The notes beneath the pieces were generated by a model. The model was not told where the DNA came from. It did no database searches and was given only the letters and a program-made list of their open reading frames with translations. The translations under genes were made by a program, and so were the position numbers. DNA of 64,000 nucleotides from Earliella scabrosa (taxonomy: Eukaryota; Basidiomycota; Agaricomycetes; Polyporales; Polyporaceae). The stretch covers positions 310,001-374,000 of the forward strand of contig JABYQQ010000024.1 in NCBI GenBank assembly GCA_022605405.1. The letters are read 5' to 3'. How positions within the stretch are numbered: position 1 is the first letter of the stretch; each line of letters starts with the position of its first letter. Shown here piece by piece: positions 24,151 through 37,092 of the stretch.

Positions 24151-27100
24151 CGTTCCCTCTCTGCTTCACTCTCTCGTTCTCTCGTATCCTCCACGTATAC
24201 ACTTCGCATTTGGCTGGGGCCTTTGGGTTTCTAATCATAGCATCCTGTGTCAGTAGTCCTCATCGAACAGTACCACACCGGGATGCCCGCGGCTTAGTCG
24301 TCGAATACATTATACAGTATGACTTGCACCCTCCCTTCCCCGTCGGACGCGTCGAACCTGGACGCGACGCGCGCTGTGCAGTCAGGTTGCATGCACCGAC
24401 GACCGTGCCTGTTCTGCCGCTCCTGAACTCAGAAGGGTCCGCGGTTGCGATCAGGACGCGAGGGCAATGCACGTGTGGTGGCGACAGTCACTAGCCACTG
24501 GCACTAGCGCGCCGTTGCGCGATCGGGCGGTTTCACTGTCAGGTGCGTGCCTCCGCGACCCTGCGCTAAGGAGTAACGGTGCTCATGCATATGCGCGCGT
24601 GCGCGTCACAGCTCTCGCGCAATCCTCCTCCGACGCTCTGAGCTCTCCGACGATGGTCGTGAGTCCGAGACGTCCTGTCGTCGGCTTCTTGTTCGACGGT
24701 ATTGTGGGCCCCGCGCAGGACTAGCGCGTCGGCTGGAACGCGCGAAGGTGGAACATTCAACAAGGCAATTGACTCAGTGACTGGATGATGCGCAATGTGC
24801 ATGCTGATGCTGGGATCATGTCATATGCGAACATTATTGACGCGGACCGGGACAGACCACGTTCACAATAGCGTCAGGACTCAGGGCCGTGGACACACAG
24901 GCCTATGTAAACACTAACAGCGACTGGAGAAGTTGACAAGGACCCCCGAAATTTGGCTGGCTCTCGACCGCGACGGTGGATCAAACGCCAATTGTTGTCA
25001 TCGAGGACGCGTCGGTATCGGGATTCGGGCGCAGGACACCTTCCCATCCATCCAGATTCCAGTGGCCGTGCTTATCTCTCCCTCTCCCTCTTCCTCTTCT
25101 CGAGGACGAGCTCTCGTTCTCGCGCGCTGATGTGGTCGCCGTCATCCATCATGCACATTCATGTCCGTCGTTCATATGCATGTCCGGCCTCGGACTCGGG
25201 GCTCGGAACCTGCACGGTCGACGGTGCATCGCAATATTACACACTTATCGGATATCCCCACTCGACCTCTCGCCGCGGCAAGCACACTCCGAATCATGGG
25301 TGATGGCGAAGCCTCGCACAGACGCGTCGATATCTCTCTTCCGCGTTCGAGCTCTTCTTTGTCCCCTTTCGAGCGCTCCGGGAGTACTCACGTACCCGCT
25401 GTCTCCGGCGAGCAGCGAGGTCTACTTACACAAGCCCTGCCCTGCCCTGTTGCAGCAGGATTCATCACGCATCATGCATCACGTATATCCCAACTGGCAA
25501 CAAGCACCCGTCTACGGTCGTTCTCGAACGTTGAACCTCCACCCACATCGGACCGCTTCCGAGCACTTCCTCCGACGCGGAGGAGTGGATGACTCGCCGC
25601 ACGAGCCAAGGATCGTCCGCAATAAGCCCTGGTCGGACACCATGGACGGTGGACCGAGGCTGCAGCGTTCCGAGTGACCACCGCTGGCCACATTAGACAT
25701 TCGGGGGTCTCCACGTGGCCGCGCACGGATGATCGCTCGCCCGCCTCCTCCTGAGTAGCTCCCGGTCCTCCTCCACAAGCTCAGCGCTCAGAGAGCCAGA
25801 CTCGTCCCGTCGACGCTCACATCGCCATCGAACATCGCGGTGCAGTAACGGGTCGGGACAGCGGCGCGCCATCCTATCGCTCTCCTATCAGTGTCACCTC
25901 CCAGTCGCCATCATGCATCATGCATCACCTCACTCGCGACGGGCACCCCCGTCTCTAGTTTACATGTTTTCTGCAGGCTTTTTACGTCCTGCGCGAGCTC
26001 TCGAACGCTCGCCCCCTCGCTCGCGCGCGCGCGTCCATATGGCATGCGCTATCGCCACTGCCGGGTACCCCTCTCGAGTCTATTTTGCAAGCCCGCGAAG
26101 TGGGCCGCTGACGACATTGCTGATGGGGCTGCGTTCTGGAACGCGCACGGAGTTGGGTGGACGGCGGACGCTGCGATGGAACTACGCGACGAGTATGCGA
26201 TGTCAATGTCAATGTCTATCGTCCATCGTTCAAATCGTCCAAATCGTCCATCGAGCATCGCCCATCTTCCCGAGGCGTCTAAGGGCATCGCGCGCACGGT
26301 CAATGCAATCTCGCGCAGGCACCGCGAACGACGAACACGCGAACGCGGGCGGACGCGCGCACACACCCTCCCATCCTCACATCTCAGGCATCTCAGGACG
26401 ATCACCCACATATGGCGCACACGCAGCCCGCCCGCCAATCGTGCAAGGAGCTCGCGGCGGGCGACCGTCCGGATGTCTGCGCCGGACCCGAGGCTTCTTT
26501 CGCGCTGTAGCTTATACCTTATGGCTTGTTGGGCCCCTCCGCAAGGAGCCTACGCACGCGCGTGCACACTAGCCCTCCTCCATCGAGCATTCCACCGCTC
26601 CCAGGCCCATTACGCCCTATTGCGTCCTCGCCGCGCGGTTTCCGCCTTGCGTCTGTGCGCCTGTTCTGGGTTTTGTGGGTACGTGTACGGTTACCGGTTA
26701 CTGTTCGTTACTTATGAGTTATCCGCGGCGATGCTTCGGGGTGCGTCATGGCCGCGCTCTGCGCTCGCTTCCAGAATTCCGCCGGTAGGACCGTAGGGAG
26801 GGAAGCGCGAGCTCGAGTTCTAGCTGGCCACAGTTACTCGCTTTTCCGCTGCAGCCTCAGACGGGCGCGCGCGGCTCAGGAGCTCGGGACGGTCCTCCTG
26901 GCGAGCCTGCCCCCTGGCTGGGCTTCTGCCATTCAATGCATTATGCTGATGCGGCGGGCGCGCGTACGCGTGGACTTGCTTCTGCGGACATATTGCGAGG
27001 TTTTGCGTTCGCGGTGACGCGCGTGATTATGGGCTTGCGAGTTTTTTTCCAGGCTCGCTCGGGTTGGGGACGGCCACCGTCGGTGATTTTCGTGTCTTTT

Positions 27101-27443
27101 TCTTTCTCTGTATGTGTTTTCCCTGGCTTCTCATGTTACGAGAGACGCGAACTGATTATGTACGAAGCAGGAGCTGGGATTGATTTCAGAGCCGTGCAGG
27201 GCTGTGAGCTCCGCGAGCTCGGCGGGGTCTCTGAACGAGCAACGTGCGATGCACAGATGCACAGGCGGGAACATGGTTCAATGCACCACACCGTCGGACG
27301 AGGCCTGCACCTTCCCTTTCGCTGGTTCCTCCCGCGTCGGACGGGTCAAGACCACAATCTGTTCCTCTGGAAGCTCCCCCAGCACCCATGACGCGGGCTT
27401 AAGGTTCAAGCTTCAAGCTTCACATTCTGGGGTAATCAAGGTA

Positions 27444-27456
27444 TGTGTGTGTGTGT
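27444..27456 (+). repeat. TG dinucleotide run
   Basis: Short run of TG repeats in the gene-poor region. Confidence 0.8.
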
Positions 27457-30199
27457 AACCCTTGCGCGATATGGCATATTCACGCCTCGCCTCCTCCCGC
27501 ACAGCATTACCACCTCATCAACCTCGAGCCTGGCCGGTCGTTTTTGCGTCCCCGCTGCTCTCTCTCCGGGAACAACACGCGCAGATCTGGCGCCAGACGC
27601 GGCGCATTCTGTACGGCTCGCGCACCCGTCCTCCGAACGCGCGACCCGGCCAGAACGCAGAGAACGCGAGAGAACGCAGAGAAGGGCGGTGGGGACGCGA
27701 CGGACAAGAGACCGGCTGCGCGCTCGCGCGCGATAAGCCGTGCTGGAACGGCCTGCGTATGGCCAATCGTGCACTCCGGCGTGTCCATGGTGCGACCGCG
27801 AGAGTGCCTCTGGCTGTCCGTTATGCGTATGCGTTATCGCGCGTCCGCGTCGGGCGTCGAGCGGCGAGCTTCGACCTCTGGGCCTTCTGCCCTTCGCCCG
27901 ACCGCCCAGGCGTGGACACGGCGTCATGACGCACGGTTCACACTGTACTTGCAAGCCCGGGTTCTCGCCCTGACAAACGTCGTCGGAAGGTCAGGACGTC
28001 TCAGGGCGAAGACGGGTGTTGCGGGGCGGACGCGGACGTCAGCGCGATTGCGGGAGGCCGAGGAAATATCGCGTCCGTGTGCTGCTTCTGGCGGAGGAGC
28101 CCTGCTCTATGACCGCGACTGGAGGACACCGTTGACAGCGGGTGCTGTAGGCCGTAGGGCGTTGGGCACCCCGCCCCGTCCTCCCAATCGCCACGACCCG
28201 TAGACTGGTGCTACATGCCCCGACGAGGGAGTATGCGCTGATCCGGAGGACCGGGAAGGTCCCTGGCACGTTTGCAGACCCCAGCCTGGTGGGCTACTGC
28301 TCGGGATGCGGACGTCGAGGCCTGCTGGGCGTGGGCGGCGGGGGTCGACGGTCTGGTACGTCTTGCAAAACTCTATCTCGCGAAGCCACGGCTACTTTTT
28401 CGTCTGCCGCGTGTGAGACTCTGGCTTATTCTGCTTTCGTTCGCAGGACGTCACTCAGCCACTTCGGACGATTTAGGCCCGTGGGAGGGACGCGGCGGGC
28501 CCGTGGAACCGTGGGGCGTGTCGAGTGTCGTCCTGGGCTTGGGCACGGAAGGTCGTCTGCCTGGAGTGCGAGCTCATCTCGACGCCAACAGCGAGTGCCC
28601 GGAACCTGCTCGAGGAAGGTATTTTGGGTCTCAATGCCTCACTCGGAGCTCCAGGCTGCAGGGGGTGTTCTCTGCTAGATCCGTATGGGAGAGCATGGGC
28701 TCGTAGTATTGCATGAGGGATGGGCCTCGCCAGGCGTCGATCCCATTGGTCGAAGAGGCCCTTCGCATGCACGAGCCGGGGAGAGAGCCTCACGCGTCTC
28801 CCGTGAGCTGTGTGTAGCTGCCATTTCGAGGCGATCCGCACTCTCCCTTCCTCCCCTCTCCCACTTCCCTCAGCTCGAGGCTTGGCACATGATACTCTGC
28901 GCCTGGTCTCGCGCTCTCTCGCCGGGCTGCGCATATGCATAGTGTTGCATACAAGGGCCGGGGCGCGGCTGCGCACGCTGGATTCATGTCTGGACATGTT
29001 CCGTGCACGCTGCACATGTTCAGCTTCTGCAACACACGTCCCTGCGCACCCTGCGCGATTTGTCGCGCCGCTCTAAGGCCTACGGTCCGCTCTGGAGGAG
29101 CTCGGGTGGAACCCCGACCAACCAGCGATCGCCTGGTTTCCGAGAAGTAACCTTGGAGGGTCTGCATCCGGCAGTCTATCCTTGATGGACGAGGGAGGGG
29201 ATCGATGCTTTCTTGGAACGGTATGTGTGGCTCCCTGACACATATTAACTGTAGCATTAGCTGAACGCTAGTCACAGTACTTGGTTTCCCGGTGTGCCTA
29301 TGTCACACTTGATGGAATCATCTCCAGCGCAGTCCCACGTTCAGTACGGGGAATCGATACATCCGGAGTTTATGATGCTCAAAGACCTACTCTACCTGCC
29401 AAGGAGAACTGCTCGCAAGATCGACACCACTGCGGTCAAGTGAGGTCGAGTAGTATCTGTCGACCCTTTGGCCTGGGAGTTCATATGTTCCTGCCTGCCT
29501 ATTTCCTTCAGTATCGCGTGCACATGCGTATGTTACTCATGTTTGCTCGTTAGCATGGATGCGCTGACCGAGCTTCCTGCAGATCGCAATGCCAGCACAA
29601 CGTTAACAAGGAGCGGACTCCCGAACTCCGTACTTCATGCAGGGCTGCAACGTCGCTTAAGAACGAGGGTGCGATGTCGCGACTGGCGAGAGCACTAGTG
29701 AAAACACACCGCGACCGACGTTGTTCCGCGGTCCCCAGTCTCCCATGGCCAGAGCATGTACGTTACCCGCGGGCACGCGAGCCTCCAGCACGCAGCCTCG
29801 ATTCGTGATCTCCTTTGTGGTCATAGCGCTATAGGCTCATAGCCTCCACAGGTGCGGGCCGCCAGGGACAGATGATCTACGCTCTCAGCCTCGGTCCGGC
29901 CAATGGAGATATCGCAGGAATTATGTATCAATCATAAACGCGCAATCACGAGCACTCACTCCAAGATATATTCGTCCGACGCCCGCTCCCAGGTCAACGT
30001 TGCGATAATATGCCAACATACATCCACGATAGATACTCCTTTCATCACTACACCCGCCATCCGTCATCCGTGAGATACCGGCCATAATGACTGCAGGGTC
30101 GTGCCGTCACTCGCGCGCTGGGCACCGACAGTGACAGCAGCAGCCACTAGAACGCGATGTGTCGCGCCGGTTACGACCTCGGCGTACCCAAAAAAATCT

Positions 30200-31227
30200 T
30201 CACTGCTTCTTCGTCTTCGCCGCGGCCCTGTCAGAGACGCGGAGCGCGGCAGTGATGTCCTTGCCGAGCACCCAGAGGACGTAGCTCGGGACCAGAAGCC
30301 ACAGGCTAGCACGCGCGTCGTGCAGCAGTCACCCGGGTGCACAGGTGCAACGGTTAGAGAAGGGGTGGGGGAGCGGCCGAGACGCAAGGGGCAGTCGGCC
30401 TGTCAGCGACGGGCGTGCGCTCGCACGAGGACGGGCGACTCACCCGTTCGGGATGATCCAGTAGACGACGAGCGTCTGGAGGTCGTTGTGGCCGACCGCG
30501 CAGCCGCCGCAGTAGTACTCCTGGAGCCAGTAGAGGACCGTCTTGGAGAGCGTCATGGTCGCGCTCGCGAAGCCGAGCAGCGGTGCCGCAGGAGAGCCGG
30601 CGACGTGCGCGAGGTAGAGGTAGGCGATGTTCATGCAGTTCTCAACGATGTTGAGGGCGGCTGGAGGGTTGATTGGGATTCGGGTTAGTGTGACGTTCTT
30701 CGGGTGTGTGGTCGGAATAGAGCTACGGGAGCGGACGTACACTGCGCGTTGGTGAAGCCGTCGCCGTCTTGGTAGGCCTTGACACCGTAGACCTGGGTAG
30801 CGAGACGTAAACGCGTCAGATAGGGGGCCGGGTAGGCTCAAGATGGAATGGTGGATGGTACGCACGTAGTCGACTTCTTGGTAGATGGCGTAGGGCTTCC
30901 ATATCCAGTGCAAGTCGCCGCCAACCATGGAGCGCGGGCTGTGGTTTTTTGCGGCAGCAGCGAATCAGCGGGGTATTATTCTCGTCGGAAGCGAGGAAGT
31001 GCCAGTGGACTGTGAAGCCAAGTGGAAGGGTTCCTCACCGGAAGAAGCAGTATCCAGCATCCCAGAATATGACCGGCACCGTCAACGCGAACCTGGAGAG
31101 TGCGGGGAAAGCGATCAGCGCACAGTCCAATCTCGCTGCGCACGTTGCGCCTGAAAGCCTAATTCGCTGCGTAGCGGGGGGACTGCACGTACCAGAGGGA
31201 GACCAGGGTGTGGGTCTTGACTGCCAT
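30200..31227 (-). CDS. four-helix fungal membrane protein (EXPERA/emopamil-like topology)
   Basis: Six exons (31193-31227, 31039-31092, 30866-30938, 30741-30792, 30444-30660, 30200-30305) add to 179 codons, 178 residues. ATG is at 31225-31227, TGA at 30200-30202. Hydrophobic segments are at about residues 8-30 (LVSLWFALTVPVIFWDAGYC), 75-95 (NIVENCMNIAYLYLAHV), 100-125 (FASATMTLSKTVLYWLQEYY) and 135-163 (VVYWIIPNGLWLLVPSYVLW). A conserved GGDLHWIWKPYAIYQEVDY block lies in the first loop. The C terminus reads KTKKQ, which fits a KxKxx ER-retrieval signal. The layout resembles small four-helix ER proteins of the emopamil-binding type, but I do not see enough to claim sterol isomerase activity. 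Similar fungal proteins exist, as far as I recall, without known function. Confidence 0.82.
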
Positions 31228-33362
31228 CCTTGCACGTTGGGCTACCTGACGGGCTATTCGACGCGCTGGCGGCGTGTGTGTGTGGTGGTAAGAGGCAAGA
31301 CGGGGATGAGACGAGTCGAGACACGCACCGTGCGACGAGATCACTTTCGCGCGGGATGCGGGGTAACCCGTGTCTTGGGACCTTGGGCGCTTCACGTTTC
31401 CGGCATGCCCGACCCGCTCCTCGTGCCTGTGCTCCGCGTGGCCGTCGTCCTCGATGTCCTCCTCCGCATCTGTGCTCCCCTCTCTGCGCTCCCGATCGCT
31501 CTCTGTTGCACTCGACACCTCCGATGGTGCTGGCTCGAGGTAGTAGCCCCATCCCGCTCGCCCGCCTTCGCTGTGGAATCCCCGTTTCCAAAGAAACTGT
31601 GGCTGGACGCGTTCTCGTGACTGTCGACGGGCCTCCTCAAATAGCGCGGTATGTGCGGCGGAGAAGACTAGCGGCCGGCGTTCGTGCATCGTGATTGTTC
31701 GTGAAGTGTCGTCAGTCGTGGGCTAGCCGTTATGGACTGCAGAGGCGCAGAGGGTATAGGCGGAGTGGTGAGTGAGTGTGGTCGGTCCATTGTGGAAAAG
31801 GTCAAACAAAGATCGCGCGAAACACGAGGCGAGTGCTGGAGTAAGCGGCGTGTATAGTGCACGATTTCCCTGGCTCCGACACGTCGCTTGGCCTGCTTTC
31901 CGCTTGCCATGTCCTGGCAACGCTCTCACGCTTGGGCGGAAAGCGGTCAAGCGAAGCGCAAAGGGCCTGTCCAGGATGTAAGGTATGTGTGGTGGTTGCG
32001 CTTCCCCACTTCTCCACTAACTTGCTACTAGGCCTTGTCCCATAGCAAGCCCCTCAAGAGCAAGTTTGAGTACATCACGCGACGGTGATTGGGGCCACAT
32101 ACCTTGAGGGACATGCTCTCGACATCTGGACAAGCCACGATTCAGGCAACAAACGAAAGCGTTACTTGCTTCATCGGGCTGGGCAACTTGTCGGTATCCC
32201 CCAGGTTCGCGCGTGGCCGACAACGTTCTCGACATGCGGTTCAGGCCGACGTGATCCCTGGATGTTCCAGCAGGAGGATCTATACACTATACAAGAGACG
32301 TCGTCGCTACGCTCCGACATCCTTGGGTGATCTCTGAAGGATTCTAGGTTGAGAACCCATGATATAACGATCTGAATTCAAGTAGTCCCTGTCGAGATAG
32401 CAAGGACAACTTGTGGCACACGGTAGCCAGTGTAGATAGGTAGAAGTACAGGCCGATTCACAGTAAATCTGCTGTAGGTCAGCGGTCGCATGGACTACCA
32501 CGTTACGGTGGTGATTGAAGTAACCTGGAGTCCAAATATACTGTTCGTCCATGGACGATAATCGACAATTTTTGCGGGACTTAGAGGGCAGAACCTGATA
32601 GATAGAAACGGGCCCTGTGGGGGACGGGGGATGAGGTGTTGAGCGGCATTGGCGTGCCCACGCTGGAGAAGCTCAACCAATGGGTACTTACTGTCTGAAG
32701 GGAAATGAGTGGCACGTCGACGGCCGTGGCTCCAATTTCATTGCAGTACTGAGCAGTACTCACCTCGAGCGGCGGAGGATGGGCGGAATCATTCGATACT
32801 ATGTGGCAGTCGGCGTTCTCACCGTGTAGTTAATGGTTGGTTAATTATCCCGCGCTCAGTCAATCCCACTCGTCAGGAGGCAGGACACCACTATGACCAC
32901 CATGGTCGTGAAGGTAGGACTAATGTCTTGACTGGGTCATCTGTGGCACTTAAATTGCGCCGCCTGAGGGCACGGAATGGGCAAACATAGGCTTGGGAGT
33001 GGCGGATGGACCCTCCTCGGCCCGACGGACGACATGGAATGTATTGAAGTTGGAACATCATTGACTGTGAGCGCTAAGGAATGATGCATATGCGCCGACC
33101 CTCGGTGCACCCTAGGCCTCTGCCCTTGGAAAGGTTCGAGTAGTATTGCTTGGAGTCGAAGAATGATTCAATGAAGAGGCGGGACCACGTGAAGGTCGAG
33201 GTTCCTGAAGAGGGATGGTGAAAACAAACAGATACAAACAAAAGCGGGGGATATGCGTAATACGATAGTAATCCAGCAAGTAGCATACATTAGCTGACGC
33301 AATATACGACCCATATGGTTTCCACATGTGCAATGAAAGACGACATATGCCTCCGGCGGCCC
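31228..33362. other. intergenic, no supported gene
   Basis: 2.1 kb between the start of the membrane-protein gene and the stop of the gene at 33363. The first few hundred bases are the promoter of the minus-strand gene. Frames at about 32085-32340 (plus) and 32500-33330 (minus) are short, broken and without recognisable motifs. Degenerate gene remnants are possible. Confidence 0.5.
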
Positions 33363-34101
33363 TCAGGATGGCTGGTATTTCCCGTACGAGCCACTGAACT
33401 TGAACTCGCCCGTATCAGACCAGCGGACAGTGACTTCCTTGCTTGTGATGTACAAGGTATCATACCTACGGCCCCAACACACGGTCAAGCCCTCCCGAAG
33501 GATATGTAGGCAATACGGAACGTACCTCACTGAGGCACTGATGCCACCTAGGCAATTCTCGAAGTCCGCGACGGAGAACTTCTTCATCTTGAATGTTGGA
33601 GGACCACCGAGGTTCATGAGTACGCCGAAGACCTCGGGATCGGCGCAGATCCCGTCGTACGACCACTTCGCCGAGCCAGTCTTGCATGAAGGCTTCCACT
33701 GTATGGGGCGGTCGCGTACGCGTGGGCGAGAGGTAGGAGGTGCATATATGCGCGCCACTCACCGACATCTGCTTCTTTATCCCGCTCACCGCAGCCTTTC
33801 GTAGCTTATCTGCCGCCGCCTCGAGTTCCGCCTGCGACTTCACGGGCTTCGGGGCTGCTGCCGCCTTGCTTGGTCCAGCGGCGGGGGCAGCTGCGCCAGA
33901 GAGCTGCAGCTCGAGGGAGCGCGCGTAGGATGCGAGGTCGACCAGGGACTTGCGTACCACGTCCTCGTTGCCGGAGATGGGGTAGCCTTTGGGATTGGCG
34001 AGGATGGAGTTGACGAGGGCGACGGTCGCCGCGTGGCTCGTGTTGCCGCGCGATTTCTTCGCTGGAGGGGCCGGGGTCGGGTCGTCGGCGGAGTGCTTCA
34101 T
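33363..34101 (-). CDS. conserved basidiomycete protein of unknown function
   Basis: Three exons (33763-34101, 33526-33698, 33363-33465) total 205 codons, 204 residues. The first ATG in frame is at 34099-34101. An upstream TTG-started extension is not needed. The N-terminal third is Pro/Ala/Lys-rich with a basic PPAKKSRG motif. It is followed by a helical segment (about residues 30-110, rich in A, L, E, K) and a compact C-terminal domain with KWSYDGICADPEVFGVLMNL, PPTFKMKKFSVADFENCL and a strand-rich end (LYITSKEVTVRWSDTGEFKF). I recall similar sequences in other basidiomycetes but no function. It is divergent to R1, with 260 bp between the start codons. Confidence 0.78.
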
Positions 34102-34361
34102 GGCGGGGGCTTCAAGCTTGGGTGGGGATTCGGGAATGGAGACAGACAAGGTCCAGCTCTCAGATGGACCCGCGCGGTGTCACTGTCGCGTGAAGTCACG
34201 ACGCGAGTCACCGGGTGACTGACCTCGTCACGGATACGCGTCGCCGGAGCGACCCTTTTCGATGCGACAGCCGCCTCTATCCCAGTACTCTCTATCCACC
34301 ACATGTTCCCCTGCTAGCAAACCGCCTCTCGCGTCTTATTCTCACTACTTATATTCGCTTA
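34102..34361. promoter_or_regulatory. divergent promoter with a 15-bp palindrome
   Basis: 260 bp between two outward-facing start codons. It contains AGTCACCGGGTGACT at 34206-34220 (7-bp arms around one G), flanked by further GTCAC motifs (about 34195 and 34216-34222). A dimeric transcription factor could bind here. That is inference from symmetry only. Confidence 0.55.
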
Positions 34362-36712
34362 ATGGAGTCAGACACCGCCCTCCTACAGGTCCAGACTCTT
34401 CGCCGGGTCCTTGCTGGAAATGCGAAACTACTTGAGCGAGCTGCTGCTCCGGCGACGAGTATGGCGGTACGAGACCATCTTAACCTCCTGAAACGAAGAT
34501 CACACTGAAGATTGCCGCATCAGGGACTGCGAAGTCAGTTAGAACACTTGCTCACGCAAGTGAACATATTGGAAGACGCAGTAGCGGATAGCGTGTCTTT
34601 GCTGGCGGTTTCGGACAATCGCAACCGTAATGTGCATCCTGTGTGCTCAATGACTTTGCCATGCACAGGCTGATACACGTGTAGCTCACCATTAATGACC
34701 CGACATTCATCATGGCTTTGTCGAACAATGTACAAGCCGCACTTAGCGATCTAGCCAGCCTTCAGGATCCCTCGTCGCCCCAAAGGGAAAATGTCAGAGG
34801 TGTACGTCGATCTGTCTCCATGGGGGCCGGTCCTTCCTGAATTGTGTATTCATTTCTCATTAGATGCAGATCTTCGCAAAAGACTTTGCGGCAGGTTTAA
34901 TCCGCAACGTCGGGGATATACTGCACGATAACTTCGTGATGCTGGCTGAGCATAACACGTCCACGGTCAGCACCTCGGTGGCGCGTTACTAGCTGTACAC
35001 TGATACTTCGCCTTTGTGACCTCATCAGCTACACCTATCGGAGTCTTCGTTCGCGGAACGGTTGGTAACCGTGCTCCGACACGGACTAGATGCAGAGGTG
35101 GCAAGTGTACTTCACATTATACCGTTTTCAGCGAATTGACCATGGAGTCCCCGAACAGCGTGAGGAGCAATATTCGTAGAAGTATCTTCTAAAGGTCCTC
35201 TATGACAGCATCGTGTCGATGAGCTCGAGGACGAGAACGCAACGTTGAACGCCAGCAACGATGAATTGGCAGAAAAGTTCAATAACGTGTGCGCTTTGAA
35301 GAATAGCGCGAATGCTCAGGTGGGCATGATAGTCGCGGGTGGTTGCTTTGCTGACTGATAGTCAGCTTGCCGTGCTCCGAGCTTCCTCGCAAGAGGACAA
35401 AAGATCGTTGGAGGCCTCGCGAACCGAACATGCGAGGTTAAGGGAGAGGGTTCACGCTCTGGAGACCCAACTACAAGAGGCGACAAGTACACTTGTGAGC
35501 CAGCCATTCGGGATGCGACTACTCCAATACTGACCCATTCAATTACATGAATAGAATGGCAATTCCGCCTCGACGCGTCCCGACAATGGCATACAGGTTT
35601 CGTCAATTCCTCAAGCATCGCGCAAGCGAAAGGAACGATGGAACCTCTTCCTGGATCTCCCTACATGGGGACTACAGCTTCCTCCCGCTCGAGCTCGTGC
35701 CGTCAGCGCTTTACCGATCGTTCAAGTCAAGCTTCCAGAAGGCGAAGACGTGCTTGCGGTGTTCACCATGAGCTCATTGACCGACATCATAGGGACTGCG
35801 AGGCGCGGCTCCATATTCGTCCAGTACGGGCACGCCACTACGTCCCGAGTAATTGCAAATTGACGCGTTTCTCGTATCAGCAATGCCAAACATAGTCGTG
35901 AATTTGCCCAAACACACGATGTCGACGACTATCTGTTGGTGAACATGGACGATCACCCTTGGGCACCGGCTGCACCAGGCGAGCACGGATACGTGGCCGT
36001 AGGACACACGAGGGAGAAAGACTTCTTCAAAGCGGGAGACTGCAGGCATCTTTTCGTTGGGACAGGGAAGCAATATCACTACTGCGGCTGGTACAAGATC
36101 GTCATCGACGAGCCCTTCACACCGGATGAATGGACTTTGCTGCCGCCCTCGGTATGGGTTCCTCCTTTCTAGACCGATTTGCCTGCTCACCCCTGACCCC
36201 AGGTGAAACGCGCGCAATTGGAAAAAGTTCACAACTATGGCGAAAGCTGGGCAGGGTTTAAGCCAGAGGCGGAGCTCGTCGAGCTGTATAGAACGGGTGC
36301 GCGGCGGCTACCTTGCATGCGCCTGGAGTGCCTCAAGTTCGATGCTCGGTTCTACCGCGATCTTGTCCATGCGCACGATGCATACTTCAGGATGCATTCG
36401 GAATTGTCGTCAAACGCACGGTGGACCAGTCCAGCCAAACGGCGCAAGCTGTCTTCCGGGGGCTCCGGGGCTGGAAGTCAATTTGAAGCTAGGGCGGCCA
36501 ACGGAGACGGAGTATCGCCTGAGTCTGGGCTCTCAACCATCGTGGCGACAGCACCGGGACGGTTAACCAACGCTACCGCTCCTGACCGGGACGAGAGTGA
36601 GACTACTGAATCAACGGAGTCGGATGACTCCAGTCACTCAGACCCGGTAGGTGAGGGCGAAGATGATTCGGAAGATACGGACCATAACATCGATGACATG
36701 TACGCTAGCTAA
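34362..36712 (+). CDS. DUF6697-like coiled-coil protein R1
   Basis: Multi-exon family member. The first exon starts at 34362 (MESDTALLQVQTLRRVLAGN) and ends near 34462. A helical segment MALSNNVQAALSDLA lies near 34710, coiled-coil segments at about 35216-35320 (DELEDENATLNASNDELAEK) and 35355-35490. The C-terminal domain has the FTMSSLTDIIG block (about 35760-35800), DHPWAPAAPGEHGYVAVG (35949-36005), HLFVGTGKQYHYCGWYKI (36048-36100) and FTPDEWTLLPPS (36117-36150). The last exon (about 36204-36712) gives RRLPCMRLECLKFDARFYRD, a basic SPAKRRKLSSG motif and a long acidic/Ser tail ending IDDMYAS, TAA at 36710-36712. Function is unknown. Exact borders of the short middle exons are not fixed. Confidence 0.8.
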
Positions 36713-37092
36713 TTGGGATAGCTGAAACGCCAGAATCAAGTGGAAGGTACGAGGTGTGATCTATGTAAAACACTGTTCACGGTTCTTGTCCTGAATTCGT
36801 ATCATAATAGAGGCAAGACCGTGACTGATTGAGGGGAGAACTGCCTTCAGGGTCCTCAAACCTACATGGAAATCCAGAGGTGATGTAATTGTGCCCAGTG
36901 GCATGCGATCGATTCTTGGAAGCACCTCATCTCCGACTCCGTTGGAGTCACGAGCATCGGCGAACTGAACCTTTTCTTGTTGATCACCCATTTTCGCTAG
37001 TCGCACGGTTCAAAGTCGAACCTCGTCAGAGACTGGCTTATAAGCTCGAAAGCGTTGTTCGGTTGGTCTGAGGTTCCTCCTCCATCATCATC
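36713..37092. other. spacer between R1 and R2
   Basis: 380 bp with the R1 3' flank and R2 promoter. No repeat or RNA gene seen. Confidence 0.6.

Larger units (their letters stand above)
23875..30199. other. GC-rich gene-poor region, part 2
   Basis: 6.3 kb without a gene I can support. Long frames at about 25891-26796 and 27445-28203 have Arg/Ala/Ser-heavy composition, overlap frames on the other strand and show no motif. Contains CT-rich and TG microrepeats and scattered TTCAAGCTTCAAGC-type motifs (27401-27420). It could include the 3' UTR of the small gene and unseen non-coding RNAs. Confidence 0.5.

Noticed and set aside
25891..26796. Plus-strand open frame of about 301 codons in the gene-poor region
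   Set aside because: Arg/Ala/His/Ser-rich with no domain. Equally long frames overlap it in another phase and on the other strand.
27445..28203. Plus-strand open frame of about 252 codons
   Set aside because: Same reasons: GC-rich low-stop sequence, overlapping frames on both strands, no motif or splice support.
31228..33362. Degenerate membrane-protein or enzyme gene on the minus strand
   Set aside because: Short frames with a few hydrophobic stretches could not be joined by plausible splices or matched to a family.
34102..34149. N-terminal extension of the 33363 gene by 16 codons
   Set aside because: It would need a TTG start. The first ATG in frame is at 34099-34101.
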